From NCBI GenBank assembly GCA_019745775.1, contig JAIESR010000064.1:1-64000 (forward strand): DNA of 64,000 nucleotides, read 5' to 3'. Every line of letters begins with the position of its first letter. Positions within the stretch are counted from its first letter, which is position 1. A model generated the notes under the pieces. It saw only the letters and a list, made by a program, of their open reading frames with translations, did no database searches and had not been told where the DNA came from. The position numbers and the translations under genes are program-made. The stretch is from Xanthobacteraceae bacterium. GTDB taxonomy: Bacteria; Pseudomonadota; Alphaproteobacteria; Rhizobiales; Xanthobacteraceae. Positions 1 through 15,204 of the stretch are shown here, one piece after another.

Positions 1-60
1 CCCCCTGCGCCGCGTGGGGGGTCTGCCGTCCCCCCCCCCCCCGCGCCCCCCCCCCCCCCG
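1..60. other. Poly-C low-complexity contig edge
   Basis: Two long C runs (about 30-42 and 46-59) are joined by a few G-containing bases. Nothing else in the window looks like this. It is probably a sequencing or assembly artefact at a contig end and not biology. Confidence 0.6.
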
Positions 61-87
61 TCTCGACAAAGCGTGATCGTGGTGAGT

Positions 88-127
88 CCCCCTCACCCCG
101 ACCCTCTCCCCGCAAGCGGGGCGAGGG
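88..127. repeat. REP-like palindromic element (copy 1)
   Basis: A C-rich leader (CCCCCTCACCCCGA) is followed by an imperfect hairpin, CCCTCtCCCCGC / GCGGGGcGAGGG, with an AA loop at 102-127. The same leader-plus-hairpin design occurs in inverted orientation at 3397-3434 inside a coding gene. Elements of this form are commonly dispersed between genes in Bradyrhizobium-type genomes. It lies downstream of the cytochrome c/propeller gene. Confidence 0.7.
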
Positions 128-174
128 AGCTCACTGCCGTTGCGGCAACGCTTCCATACAAAATGCACCAAGAG

Positions 175-210
175 AATTGGGCGGCGAACCCGTTGGCTCG
201 CCGCCCAATT
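175..210 (-). terminator. Perfect inverted repeat, possible terminator
   Basis: The 13-bp arms AATTGGGCGGCGA and TCGCCGCCCAATT match perfectly around a 10-base loop, 18 bases beyond the stop of the minus-strand cytochrome c/propeller gene. The strong GC stem fits a transcription terminator. No clean U-run follows on the minus strand, so it may work only as an mRNA 3'-end hairpin. Confidence 0.55.
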
Positions 211-228
211 CAGTGATCGCGCTATCGC

Positions 229-1485
229 CTACTGTGCGGCCGCGGCGCGGCGTTGCGGCGTCACCTGGATCACGCGGTTGGTCGCGGTCTGGTGGATCAG
301 CAGGTTGCCTTCGCGACTCGCGCGCATGTTGCGCAGGATGCCGGAATGGATGTCCCCCGACGGGATCGGCCAGCTCTGGAACGTCTCGGTCGCGGGATCG
401 AAGCGCACCAGCGGATCAGGCCGCATGCCCGACTCGTTGTACCAGTAGGCGCCGTCCAGCCACAGCGCGCCGTACGGGTGCGAGGTGGGGCCCGACGGCG
501 ACTGCCATTCCTTGAACTCGCCGGTCTTCGGATTGTAACGGCCGATGCCGCCGCGGTTCGAGTTGTTGAACCAGATCATGCCGTCCGGCGCGATGTCGAA
601 GCGGCGGGTCGAGCCGCCGAGCGGGAACGGGATCTCGGTGACCTGCATCGTCACCGGATCGACCTTGAGGAAGCAGCCACGCGCGTTGCACGACACCCAG
701 ACGGTGCCGTCCTGCGCGATCTTCACGTCATAAGGCTGCGACTTCGGGTTCGGCGCGCTGACGACCTTGAGGTCGCCGGTGCGCGGATCGAGCCGGCCGA
801 TCAGGTTCGCGGCCTGGAAGCTGAAAAACAGGATGCCGTCCTTGTTGAAGGCGAGCGTGTGCGGATCCGACTTCGGATCGGGCATCTTGAAGACGGTCGC
901 CTCGCCGGTCGCCGGATCGATGCGGCCGACGGTGCCGTTCTTGTTGCCCGAATACCAGGGCCGGCCCTCGTTATCGAGCTGAACGGTGTGCGGCATCGCG
1001 CCGGCCGGCAGCTTGTATTCGCGCGCCTGGCCGGTACGCGGATCGAGCCGCCCGATCAGGTTGCCGTACTGGCCGGCGTACCAGATCGAGCCGTCGGCGT
1101 GCTGCATCGGGTCGCGCACGCGCGAACCGAGCTGCGGCATCACCCATTCGGTGAACTTGACGTCGTAGTTGCCAGGCATCAGCCGGGGCTTGCGCCGTTC
1201 GTTCGGCGGGAAATTGGTCGAGAGATAGTCGAGGACCGCGTTCTGCGTATCCGCCGACGGCGACAGGTCGATCATGGTCGCGATCAGCTTGTTCCAGTGA
1301 TCGCGGGTGTAGCCGAGGCTCGCCGGGATCAGCCCGGTCACGTGGCAGCCGGAGCAGATCGCCTCGACCTCGGTCTTGCCCTTTCCTTCGGGGAGCCCCT
1401 TGGGCTGGCCTTGAGCCAAAGCGGCGTCTGCGACAAACGCAAAAGCTGCGGCAGCGACCAGTGCTGCGGTCAAAGATCGAAGCAT
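229..1485 (-). CDS. Secreted cytochrome c / virginiamycin-B-lyase-like beta-propeller protein
   Basis: This 418-residue protein starts at MLRSLT, behind a GCAGGTGGGA ribosome binding site; a longer in-frame start exists at 1548. A Sec signal peptide ending ...DAALAQ is followed by a small cytochrome c module with a single CSGCH haem motif near residue 45. The remaining ~300 residues are repeated units of the form 'G-x-I-(G/W)-x-(D/N)-P-x-T-G-x', typical of Vgb/SMP-30-like six-bladed propellers. Expected location is the periplasm, with covalent haem c. The family link to streptogramin lyase concerns the fold only, and the haem domain suggests a redox or substrate-binding role. The substrate is unknown. 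The gene stands alone. Confidence 0.85.
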   Translation of the reverse strand: MLRSLTAALVAAAAFAFVADAALAQGQPKGLPEGKGKTEVEAICSGCHVTGLIPASLGYTRDHWNKLIATMIDLSPSADTQNAVLDYLSTNFPPNERRKPRLMPGNYDVKFTEWVMPQLGSRVRDPMQHADGSIWYAGQYGNLIGRLDPRTGQAREYKLPAGAMPHTVQLDNEGRPWYSGNKNGTVGRIDPATGEATVFKMPDPKSDPHTLAFNKDGILFFSFQAANLIGRLDPRTGDLKVVSAPNPKSQPYDVKIAQDGTVWVSCNARGCFLKVDPVTMQVTEIPFPLGGSTRRFDIAPDGMIWFNNSNRGGIGRYNPKTGEFKEWQSPSGPTSHPYGALWLDGAYWYNESGMRPDPLVRFDPATETFQSWPIPSGDIHSGILRNMRASREGNLLIHQTATNRVIQVTPQRRAAAAQ

Positions 1486-2099
1486 TTCCCACCTGCGACG
1501 GCTTGTTGCAATTGTTCCATGCTTTGTCCCACCCCCGCGGAGTGTCAAGCAAAAAGTATGGATTTAGGGACTTTAGACCACGCTCGCGAGCACGATGAAC
1601 GGGACGATTCGGCGAAGATAACGAAACGCGAATAAGCGGCCGCACCGCCGACGCGCTAGCGAGCGCAAGGCACCAAGTTCAGGCCCGCGCCGCTGTTTGT
1701 TGCGCGCGTTCGCCGAAAAAAAACTGATGATATCAAAGGCCGATGCCGCAGCGCTTTGGCGGCGATGTTGACGCGTTATCACACGACTTCTGTGCATAGC
1801 GCGTTTGACACCTCGCGGCTCTCTCCTACCTTTGCCACGTCCCGTCCGCCAAGGTGCTTTCGCGAGGCACCGCATAAGCAGGGCGGGATGCGAACGCACC
1901 AATATCGTGTCGAAGTAAAATGCTCATAGTGGTAAGAGCCGTAAGAATGAAAGATTTGAACCTAAGCCAATGATTGGTCTCAGGAATATATCTTACACCC
2001 CAATCTTACACCCGATGCCGGCGGTGAAAGAAAAGCCGCTCGCCCGCCGCGGTGGGGGGCGAAAGGCGAGCGTCCCGCTGTACCGCGCAGGCTGAACAC
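1486..2099. other. Intergenic region between divergent genes
   Basis: This 614-base gap separates the minus-strand propeller gene from the plus-strand CoA-ligase operon. I see no convincing coding region: possible reading frames lack recognisable protein features. It contains an 11-base direct repeat at 1990-2013, listed separately. Confidence 0.5.
1990..2013. repeat. Tandem 11-mer direct repeat, possible operator
   Basis: ATCTTACACCC occurs twice (1990-2000 and 2003-2013) with a 13-base period, about 90 bases before the start of the CoA-ligase operon. Paired direct repeats at this position can be regulator sites, but the binding protein is not identifiable here. Confidence 0.4.
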
Positions 2100-3254
2100 G
2101 TGTTCCTGATCGAGCATCACGGCAAGGAGCTTCTGGCGTCGCACGGCCTTCCCGTCCCGGCCGGCGCGTTCGTGCCGGCAGGCGGCGACGTCAACGTCGT
2201 CCAAATTCCCGGCGGCGCGGTGATGGTGAAAGCGCAGGTCGCATCCGGCGGCCGCGGCAAGGCCGGCGGCATCGCAAGCGCGGCCACGCGCGACGACGTT
2301 GCGCGGATCATCGCGGCGCTCGACGGCCGGACGCTCGACGGCAAGCCGATCTACGGCTTCCGCATCGAGCAACGCGTCGACTTCGCGCACGAAACCTATG
2401 TGAGCCTGTCGATCGACGGCGAAACCGCGCGCATCCGCCTGCTGGTGTCCACCCAGGGCGGCATCGACGTCGAGGCTCGCGCCGGGAACGAGGGCACCGC
2501 GCTGACCGCCTTGGTAGAACCGAAGAATTTGGCTGCGGCTGCGGCGGCGCTCTGCGCCGGGCTGCCCTCGCCGATCCGCGAAGCGCTCTCCGACGCCGTG
2601 CCGCGGCTGGGCGAGGTGTTTGTGCGCCACGAAGCGACGCTGCTCGAGGTCAATCCACTCTTTATCATGCGCGACGACGGCTGGGTCGCCGGCGACGTCA
2701 AGCTCGTGATCGACGACAACGCCATCGTGCGCCAGCCCATGATCGCGGCGCTGCTGGAACAGCATCCGAGTATCTATCCCGAGAGCGCGCGCAAGCTCGT
2801 CAACGGCTTCGACTATGTCGAGGTCGATCCGCAGGGCGAGATCGGGCTGATCACGACCGGCGCCGGCTTGAGCATGCAACTCATCGACGAGCTGAAAGCG
2901 CAAGGACGGCGTCCGCTGAACTTCTGTGACATCCGCTCCGGCCAGTTCCGGGGCGATCCCGCACGCCTGATCGCCGTGATGCAGTGGATCGCGGCGCGGC
3001 CGAGCGTAAAGGTGGTGCTGGTGAATATCTTCGCCGGGATCACGGACTTGGCCGAATTCGCGAAGCTTCTAGTGCAGGCGGCGGCGGCGGTGCCGGAGCT
3101 GCGAGCGCCGATCGTCGCCCGGCTGATCGGCCGCAATCTCGACGAGGCCCGGCAGATCCTGGCCGGCTCGCCGCTCGCGGTGACGCTCGAGCCCGACCTC
3201 GACCGCGCCATTGCACTCACCCTCGCAACGCTCGACGGTGCGCACCATGGATAG
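2100..3254 (+). CDS. ADP-forming acyl-CoA ligase beta subunit (SucC/MtkA-like)
   Basis: The gene encodes an ATP-grasp subunit of a succinyl-CoA or malyl-CoA synthetase-type ligase, which links a dicarboxylate to CoA at the cost of ATP together with the next gene's product. The GTG start at 2100 is chosen because FLIEHHGKELLASHGLPVP matches the usual SucC N-terminus (E-x-Q-x-K-E-L-L-x-x-x-G-V-P-V-P); upstream in-frame codons do not fit. ATP-grasp features include VMVKAQVASGGRGKAGG near residue 40 and the metal-binding E-x-N-P segment (LLEVNPLF). The C-terminal flavodoxin-like ligase domain includes GAGLSM and VLVNIFAGIT. The length of ~384 residues is normal. The SucD-like partner overlaps its stop codon. 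Substrate cannot be read from sequence; a paralogue of the TCA enzyme is likely. Confidence 0.85.
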   Translation: MFLIEHHGKELLASHGLPVPAGAFVPAGGDVNVVQIPGGAVMVKAQVASGGRGKAGGIASAATRDDVARIIAALDGRTLDGKPIYGFRIEQRVDFAHETYVSLSIDGETARIRLLVSTQGGIDVEARAGNEGTALTALVEPKNLAAAAAALCAGLPSPIREALSDAVPRLGEVFVRHEATLLEVNPLFIMRDDGWVAGDVKLVIDDNAIVRQPMIAALLEQHPSIYPESARKLVNGFDYVEVDPQGEIGLITTGAGLSMQLIDELKAQGRRPLNFCDIRSGQFRGDPARLIAVMQWIAARPSVKVVLVNIFAGITDLAEFAKLLVQAAAAVPELRAPIVARLIGRNLDEARQILAGSPLAVTLEPDLDRAIALTLATLDGAHHG

Positions 3255-4182
3255 CACGCTCTTCGATCCCGCCGTGCCCGTCATCATCCAGGGCATCACC
3301 GGCCGGGCCGGTCGCACCCATGCGCAGCTGATGCAGCGCTATGGCACGAACGTCGTCGGCGGCGTCGCGGCGTCGGCAACCGCGGCGCCCTCCCTTCCCT
3401 CCCCCGCAAGCGGGGGAGGGTCAGGGTGGGGGCACATCCCGGTTTTCGGCTCCTGCCGCGAAGCCGTCGCGGCCACCAAGGCGCGCGCGAGCCTGCTGAT
3501 GGTCCCGCCGCTCAGCGTGCTGCCCGCGGTCGAGGATGCGCTCTCCGGCGGTGTCGCGCTGCTCGTCTGCATCACCGAAGGCGTGCCGGTCCACGACACG
3601 CTCGAGATCGTGCGGAAGGTGCGCGAGCGCGGCGCGGTCCTGATCGGCCCCTCGACCCCGGGCATCGCCGTCCCCGGCCGCATGAAGATCGGCTTCCTGC
3701 CCGACGCCGCGCTCACGCCGGGCCCGCTCGGCGTGATGTCGAAGAGCGGCACGCTGTCGTACGAGGTGTGCTACCGCCTCGCGCAACGCGGGGTCGGGCA
3801 GTCGCTGTGGATCGGCAGCGGCGGCGATCCGGTCAAGGGCGCGCGGTTCGCCGATCTCGTGCCGCTGTTCCGGTCGCACGCCGAAACCAGGGCCGTGCTG
3901 GTGATCGGCGAAATCGGTGGCACCGAGGAGGAGGAACTGGCCGAGGCGCTGACCCGTGCGCGATTCACCAAGCCCGTGTTCGCGCTGCTTGCCGGCACCA
4001 CCGCGCCCGAAGGCGTCACCATGGGCCACGCCGGCGCGATGATCCACGGCACCCGGGGCACCGCTACGTCGAAGATCACGGCGCTCGGCAAGGCCGGCGT
4101 TCGCGTGCATGCGACCATGCACGAAATCGTCGAGGACGCCGCGCGGATGCTGGCGCCGGCCGCGCAGATCGCGCAGTCTTAG
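3247..4182 (+). CDS. ADP-forming acyl-CoA ligase alpha subunit (SucD/MtkB-like) with in-frame palindrome insertion
   Basis: This is the CoA-binding, phosphohistidine-carrying subunit. The ATG at 3247 overlaps the last eight bases of the beta-subunit gene, so translation is probably coupled. The N-terminal Rossmann CoA-binding part reads VIIQGITGRAGRTHAQLM. The phosphohistidine motif GHAGAMIHG lies near residue 260, followed by SKITALGKAGV. After NVVGGV the usual short G-K-G-G linker is replaced by a Pro/Ser/Gly-rich insert (about residues 45-62), encoded largely by a REP-like palindrome at 3397-3434. The frame is kept and the rest of the protein is intact, so the enzyme is probably functional. 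Confidence 0.85.
   Translation: MDSTLFDPAVPVIIQGITGRAGRTHAQLMQRYGTNVVGGVAASATAAPSLPSPASGGGSGWGHIPVFGSCREAVAATKARASLLMVPPLSVLPAVEDALSGGVALLVCITEGVPVHDTLEIVRKVRERGAVLIGPSTPGIAVPGRMKIGFLPDAALTPGPLGVMSKSGTLSYEVCYRLAQRGVGQSLWIGSGGDPVKGARFADLVPLFRSHAETRAVLVIGEIGGTEEEELAEALTRARFTKPVFALLAGTTAPEGVTMGHAGAMIHGTRGTATSKITALGKAGVRVHATMHEIVEDAARMLAPAAQIAQS
3397..3434. repeat. REP-like palindromic element (copy 2) inside the SucD-like gene
   Basis: The hairpin CCCTCCCCCGC-AA-GCGGGGGAGGG (3397-3420) is followed by TCAGGGTGGGGGCA. The reverse complement carries the same C-rich leader and hairpin as the copy at 88-127. It falls inside a conserved enzyme gene and is translated in frame. Confidence 0.8.
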
Positions 4183-4204
4183 AAAGATAGTGCCGGAAAC
4201 GCCG

Positions 4205-5383
4205 ATGACCGAACCCTTCCGCTTCAAGCTGACCGACGAACAGAAGCAGATCGTCGGGACCGTGCGCGAGGTCACGCAGGGCGAGTTCAAGGGGCGCGGC
4301 CTCGCCTACATGAACGGCGCCTTCCCGTGGGAGAACATCCGACGTTTGGCTGATATCGGTGTTCTGGGCATGGCGGTACCGCAGGCCTATGGCGGCTCCG
4401 AATTCGCGGTGTTGGATACCGCGCTGGTGCTCGAGGAGATCGCCAAGGGCTGCTACGTCACCGCCATGGCGGTGCTGGGCGAGGTCGGCGTGCAGACCCG
4501 TATCATCGCGACCTATGCGCCCGAATCCATCAAGCAGCGCCTCCTTCCGGCGGTCTGCAAGGGCGATTGCATCCTCGCAATCTGCATGACCGAGCCGCAT
4601 GCCGGCACCGACGTCGCCAACTACACCACCAATACCGAAGTGAGCGGCGCGACGCTCCGCCTCAAAGGCGTGAAGACGCTCTGCAGCCGCGCCGAGGAAG
4701 CCGGTGCCTTCGTGGTGTTCACGCGCATCAACGGCGTGCCGGGCGGCAACGGCATCGGTTGCGTGTTGGTGGAAAAAGGCACGCCCGGGCTCGTGCTGTC
4801 CGGCAAGTTCCACACCATGGGCGGCGAATACCTGCACGAGGTGCGGTTCGAGGAATGCGAGCTGCCGGCCGAGAACCTCCTGCTCGGCGAAGGCGCGCTC
4901 AAGAAACTCCTTTCCGCGTTCAACACCCAGCGCTGCCTCAACCCGAGCATCTCGTTGGGCCTTGCCGAAGGCGCCTTCGACGAAGCGCTGCGCTATGCGC
5001 GCGAGCGCGAAGCCTTCGGCCAGCCGATCGGCGAATTCCAGGGCATGCGCTGGAAGCTCGCCGACATGTTCAACCAGATCGAAGCCGGCCGCGGCCTCCT
5101 CTACCGCGCCTGCGCCACCGCCGACCCGTTCCCCGATCCGCTCCTGGCCGCGCAGGCCAAGGTGTTCTGCAACGAGATGTCGATCCGCGTCACCAGCGAC
5201 GCGATCCAGATTTTTGGCGGCTACGGCTTCACCGACGAGTATCTGGTGTCGCGGCTCTATCGTGGCGCGCGTTACGGCAGCCTCGGCGGCGGCACGTCGG
5301 AGACCTTGCGCGACCTGATCGGCAAACGACTGATGGCGGCGGCCGATCTGACCGACGGAATCCTGGGGTTGTCCGATTTCTGA
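4205..5383 (+). CDS. Acyl-CoA dehydrogenase
   Basis: This 392-residue FAD-dependent dehydrogenase would oxidise the alpha-beta bond of an acyl-CoA and pass electrons to ETF. The ATG at 4205 begins MTEPFRFKLTDEQ, the usual short helical N-terminus. Visible signatures are ICMTEPHAGTDVANYTT (FAD/substrate loop, near residue 130) and the C-terminal IFGGYGFTDEY...LYRGARYGSLGGGTSE motif, whose TSE tail contacts FAD. Twenty-two bases separate it from the CoA-ligase genes, so one operon is likely: ligase activation of a carboxylic acid followed by its dehydrogenation. The Bug-type receptor facing it suggests a dicarboxylate or related acid, but that is inference. Confidence 0.88.
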   Translation: MTEPFRFKLTDEQKQIVGTVREVTQGEFKGRGLAYMNGAFPWENIRRLADIGVLGMAVPQAYGGSEFAVLDTALVLEEIAKGCYVTAMAVLGEVGVQTRIIATYAPESIKQRLLPAVCKGDCILAICMTEPHAGTDVANYTTNTEVSGATLRLKGVKTLCSRAEEAGAFVVFTRINGVPGGNGIGCVLVEKGTPGLVLSGKFHTMGGEYLHEVRFEECELPAENLLLGEGALKKLLSAFNTQRCLNPSISLGLAEGAFDEALRYAREREAFGQPIGEFQGMRWKLADMFNQIEAGRGLLYRACATADPFPDPLLAAQAKVFCNEMSIRVTSDAIQIFGGYGFTDEYLVSRLYRGARYGSLGGGTSETLRDLIGKRLMAAADLTDGILGLSDF

Positions 5384-5391
5384 TGACTGAT

Positions 5392-6360
5392 TTAGTTCGT
5401 TGCGAGACCGGCGGCTCTTGCCACCCGCGCCCACTTGTCGACCTCGCTCTTGACGCGCTCGCCGAACTGCTGCGGCGAGCTGCCGACCGGATCGGCGCCT
5501 TCGCGCGCCATGCGTTCGCGCATCGCCGGCGTCTTGAGCAGCTCGACCATCTCGCTGTTGATCTTGGCGACGACGTCCGGCCTCGTCCCGGCGGGGGCAA
5601 GAAGCCCCTGCCACGAGCTGATCTCGTAGGTCGGGAAACCGGACTCCGCGATGGTCGGCACGTCCGGCAGGTACGGCAGCCGCCGCTCGCTGGTGACCGC
5701 GAGCACGCGCAGCTTCCCGGCCCGCACATGCGGCAGGCCCGACGGCACCAGGCTGAAATGCACCTTGATGTGGCCGCCGAGCAGAGCGTTGAACACCTCG
5801 GCATTGCCCTTGTACGGCACATGCACCAGGCGCACGTTCGCCATGGTGTTGAACATCTCGGCCGCGAGATGCGTCGACGTGCCCGGGCCGGACGATGCGT
5901 AGTCGAGGCCGCCGGGGTTCGACTTCGCCAGCGCGATGAAATCCTGGAGATTCTTCACCGGCAGCGAGGGATGCACGACCAGCATCATCGGCAGCGATGC
6001 GATCTCGGTGATCGGCGCGAAATCCTTGATCGGATCGAAGGGGACCTTGGACAGCGCGGGATTGGCGGCAAAGGCGAAGGTGGTGACCAGCAGCGTGTGA
6101 CCGTCGGGCGCGGCCTTGGCGACCACCGCTGTCCCGATCGCACTGCCCGCGCCCGGGCGATTATTGACGATGACGGTCTGCGACCAGCTTTCGGTGAAGC
6201 GCTGCGCCATCAGGCGCGCGATATTGTCGGTGGTGCCGCCGGCAACAAATGGAACCACGAGCTCGATCTGCTTCGACGGATAAACCTGCGCGGACGTGGC
6301 GGTCGCCGCGAAAGCAAGCGCCCCGACAACAAGAGCCGCGGAAACCAGTCGGCTTCGCAT
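5392..6360 (-). CDS. Bug/TctC-family tripartite tricarboxylate transporter receptor
   Basis: This 322-residue periplasmic solute-binding protein has an N-terminal signal peptide (hydrophobic core VSAALVVGALAFAATATSA, cleavage before QVYPSKQ). Bug-family features include YPSKQIELVVPFVAGGTTD near residue 27, NNRPGAGSAIGT near 66, LDYASSGPGTSTHL around 150, and VPTIAESGFP near 236. These proteins bind carboxylates or similar small molecules for TctAB permeases. No TctA/TctB genes are nearby, so it is an orphan receptor, as is common in this family. It ends eight bases from the convergent acyl-CoA dehydrogenase gene. Confidence 0.9.
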   Translation of the reverse strand: MRSRLVSAALVVGALAFAATATSAQVYPSKQIELVVPFVAGGTTDNIARLMAQRFTESWSQTVIVNNRPGAGSAIGTAVVAKAAPDGHTLLVTTFAFAANPALSKVPFDPIKDFAPITEIASLPMMLVVHPSLPVKNLQDFIALAKSNPGGLDYASSGPGTSTHLAAEMFNTMANVRLVHVPYKGNAEVFNALLGGHIKVHFSLVPSGLPHVRAGKLRVLAVTSERRLPYLPDVPTIAESGFPTYEISSWQGLLAPAGTRPDVVAKINSEMVELLKTPAMRERMAREGADPVGSSPQQFGERVKSEVDKWARVARAAGLATN

Positions 6361-6546
6361 GCATCGTCCTCCCCAATGCCACGCCTATTGCCCTGGCGCG
6401 TTCATCGAAAGTGTACAGCAGGTTGGAGGCCGTGTGTCCGGGTATTCGCGGACAGATCGGCGCATATGAGAGCGCACCGTCACCATAAGGTGGCCGCGGC
6501 GACGAAGCTTCTGGTCGCGTGCGCGCCGCAATCGCGCCGAATGCCG

Positions 6547-8403
6547 CTAGTTCGTCTTGGGCGCGACCAGCACGCGCCGGAGCGAGGCGCTGTCGACGGG
6601 CTTCTGGAGGACGGGGAAATCGGCAAACCGCCGGTCGACCGCGTCGGCGCCGTAGCCGGTCACGAAGACGATCGGCACGCCGCGACCGGTCAGCTCGTCG
6701 GCCAGGTCGTAGATCAATTCGCCCCGGAGGTTGATGTCGAGGACCGCGGCCTGGAGTTGCTCCTGATCGATGGCATCGATCGCTTCCGACACACACCCGA
6801 ACGGGCCCACGACGTGGAAGCCGATGTCGCGCAGGAAGTCGGTCATCATCATGCCGACAAGCGCCTCGTCTTCGACCAGCAGCACGCGCCCGGCTTTGGC
6901 GGCGACGCCGGACCCGTTAAGGCGGGCGTTGTCGGTCCGCGGCGTTCGCGCGGCCTTCTGCGAAGCAGCCGCGGCATCGCCGATCGAGATCTCCATCGTG
7001 AAACTCAATCCTTGCGGCCGCCAATCGAAAGTCGCGGTTCCGCCAAGCTGCTTCTGGATGCTGGCAATGATGACCTTGGAGCCGTAACCCCTATTCGTCG
7101 GTGGACTGGTCAGCCGGGGGCCGCCGGTCTCTTCCCATTGCAGACTGAGCTTGTTCTGCTCGCATTTCCAATGCAGCCTTACCTTGCCGGCAGCGTCCGA
7201 CAGTGCGCCGTATTTTGCTGCGTTGGTACAGAGCTCGTGCAGCACCATCGCGACGATCTGTGCGGTCTCCGGTTTCAAGAATACCGCCGGTCCCGCAATT
7301 GCGATGCGTTCCACGTCACCGCTGCGATAAGGCGCGAGCTCCTCGTCGACCAGCCGATTGAGGCTCGCGCCTTCCCAGCGCGACTCCGCCAGCAAGGCAT
7401 GCGCCGTGGAGAGCGCCGCGATCCGGCCTTCCACCGTAGACACGTACGTATCGATCGAGTTCGATTTCGTCATGCGCACGATCGATTGCACGATCGCGAG
7501 CGCGTTGCGCGCGCGGTGATCGACCTCGCGCACCAGCAAGCTGCGGCGCGCTTCCGCTTCTTTCAATTCCGTGATGTCGATGGTGACGCCGCTCGCCTGC
7601 GTGACATTGCCCAGCGTGTCCGACGTCATTGCCGCGGCGCAAATACACCAGCGCGTCTGACCGTCCGGGCGGACGATCCGCGCCTCGGTCTGGAAGGTGT
7701 TGCTTTCGCCCGTTCCCCTGCGGATGATTTTCTCGATGCGCGCCAGATCCTCCGGGTGGATGAGCGGCCGGACGCCTTCAACTGTCAGCTCGATCTCGCC
7801 GGGACTGACGCCGAAGATCCGGTACTGCCCAGCGTCCCACTGGCATTCGCCGGTCACCAGGTTCCAATCCCAGGATCCCATCTGGCCGGCCGCCAGCGCA
7901 AGGCTCCGGCGCCGCTCGCTCTCGCGCAGGCGCGCGTTCGACGCCTCGAGCTCGGCGGTTCGCTCGGCGACGCGGCGCTCGAGGTCGGCATTGAGCTGCT
8001 CGAGCTGACGGGTCTTGCGGAACAGCTCGGCGAAAACCCTGACCTTGGCGCGCAAGACTTCCGGGATCACCGGAACCGGCACATAGTCGACGGCGCCCAT
8101 CTCGTATCCGCGTATCCGGTCGATATCGGACATATGAATGGCGGAAACGAAAATGATCGCCGTCTGCTGGAACCGCGGGTGCTCCCGGATCATCGCAGCG
8201 AGCTTGAACCCGTCGAGCTCCGGCATGCAGACGTCTATCAACAGGATCGCGACGTCGGTCTTCAGGAGCGTCGCCAACGCTTCCCGCGCGGACGATGCCT
8301 TGATCAGGTTCTCGCCGAGATCGTGCAAGACGGTCTCGTAGGCAAGCAACTTCGCCGGTTGATCGTCGACCAGCAGGACATTGACTTTTTCGTCTTGCAA
8401 CAT
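6547..8403 (-). CDS. Receiver-PAS-HWE histidine kinase-receiver hybrid
   Basis: The ATG at 8403 is preferred over 8433 because AGGTGA lies eight bases upstream. Domains in order: an N-terminal receiver (LLVDDQ near residue 10, phospho-acceptor in LLIDVCMPELDG); a coiled coil (about 130-170); a PAS domain with WDAGQYRIFGVSPGE and the RWCICAAAM...GVTIDITELKEAE ending; an HWE/HisKA_2 kinase core with acceptor LVREVDHRARNALAIVQSI; an ATPase with VLHELCTNAAKYGALS; and a C-terminal receiver (LLVEDEALVG, AAVLDINLRGE). It starts 15 bases after the stop of the multi-HAMP kinase, so the two form an operon. The PAS ligand is unknown. Confidence 0.9.
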   Translation of the reverse strand: MLQDEKVNVLLVDDQPAKLLAYETVLHDLGENLIKASSAREALATLLKTDVAILLIDVCMPELDGFKLAAMIREHPRFQQTAIIFVSAIHMSDIDRIRGYEMGAVDYVPVPVIPEVLRAKVRVFAELFRKTRQLEQLNADLERRVAERTAELEASNARLRESERRRSLALAAGQMGSWDWNLVTGECQWDAGQYRIFGVSPGEIELTVEGVRPLIHPEDLARIEKIIRRGTGESNTFQTEARIVRPDGQTRWCICAAAMTSDTLGNVTQASGVTIDITELKEAEARRSLLVREVDHRARNALAIVQSIVRMTKSNSIDTYVSTVEGRIAALSTAHALLAESRWEGASLNRLVDEELAPYRSGDVERIAIAGPAVFLKPETAQIVAMVLHELCTNAAKYGALSDAAGKVRLHWKCEQNKLSLQWEETGGPRLTSPPTNRGYGSKVIIASIQKQLGGTATFDWRPQGLSFTMEISIGDAAAASQKAARTPRTDNARLNGSGVAAKAGRVLLVEDEALVGMMMTDFLRDIGFHVVGPFGCVSEAIDAIDQEQLQAAVLDINLRGELIYDLADELTGRGVPIVFVTGYGADAVDRRFADFPVLQKPVDSASLRRVLVAPKTN

Positions 8404-8417
8404 CAGCGGGCTCACCT

Positions 8418-14810
<6,393 letters not shown>

Positions 14811-15204
14811 GCGGCACGACCCCGGCTGCCATATCCTGAGTTGTCTTTGCCCCGAATCTGCCTCGCTCTGAAAATCCAGCTATTTCAGAGACTTCGGCAG
14901 GCATCTTGGTTCCCAGCGCCGTCCGTCCGACCAGATCAAATTCGCCAACCGGTAAATGGTTCCGGCGACGCACGAAAATTTTGCGCTTGGCAGCTTCGGA
15001 AGAAGGGCGACACCTCGGGCGCTCGGCCATCGATCGTCACCGAGCGCAACGATCTCGCGAATCCCGAGCAGACGGACCGGCCGGATCTTTTGTTTTATTC
15101 CCGGGCCCTACCTCACCCGCCACAATTTTTTGACCTCTCCCCCTCTCCTTGCGGAAACGCTAAGGTATGGGCGTCCAATCAAATAAACGTCGGGAGGATG
15201 TCGG
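14811..15204. other. Intergenic region between divergent genes
   Basis: This 394-base gap should hold promoters for the multi-HAMP kinase operon (-) and the amidohydrolase (+). I see no confident -35/-10, operator or RNA element. A GGGAGGATG sequence just before 15205 serves as the amidohydrolase ribosome binding site. Confidence 0.4.

Noticed and set aside
1-60. C-rich tract as a possible structured regulatory element
   Set aside because: Long interrupted poly-C at the very edge of the sequence is more simply explained as an assembly or sequencing artefact.
1573-1902. Possible 109-residue gene in the 1.5-2.1 kb gap
   Set aside because: It is Arg-rich with no family resemblance and no convincing start signals.
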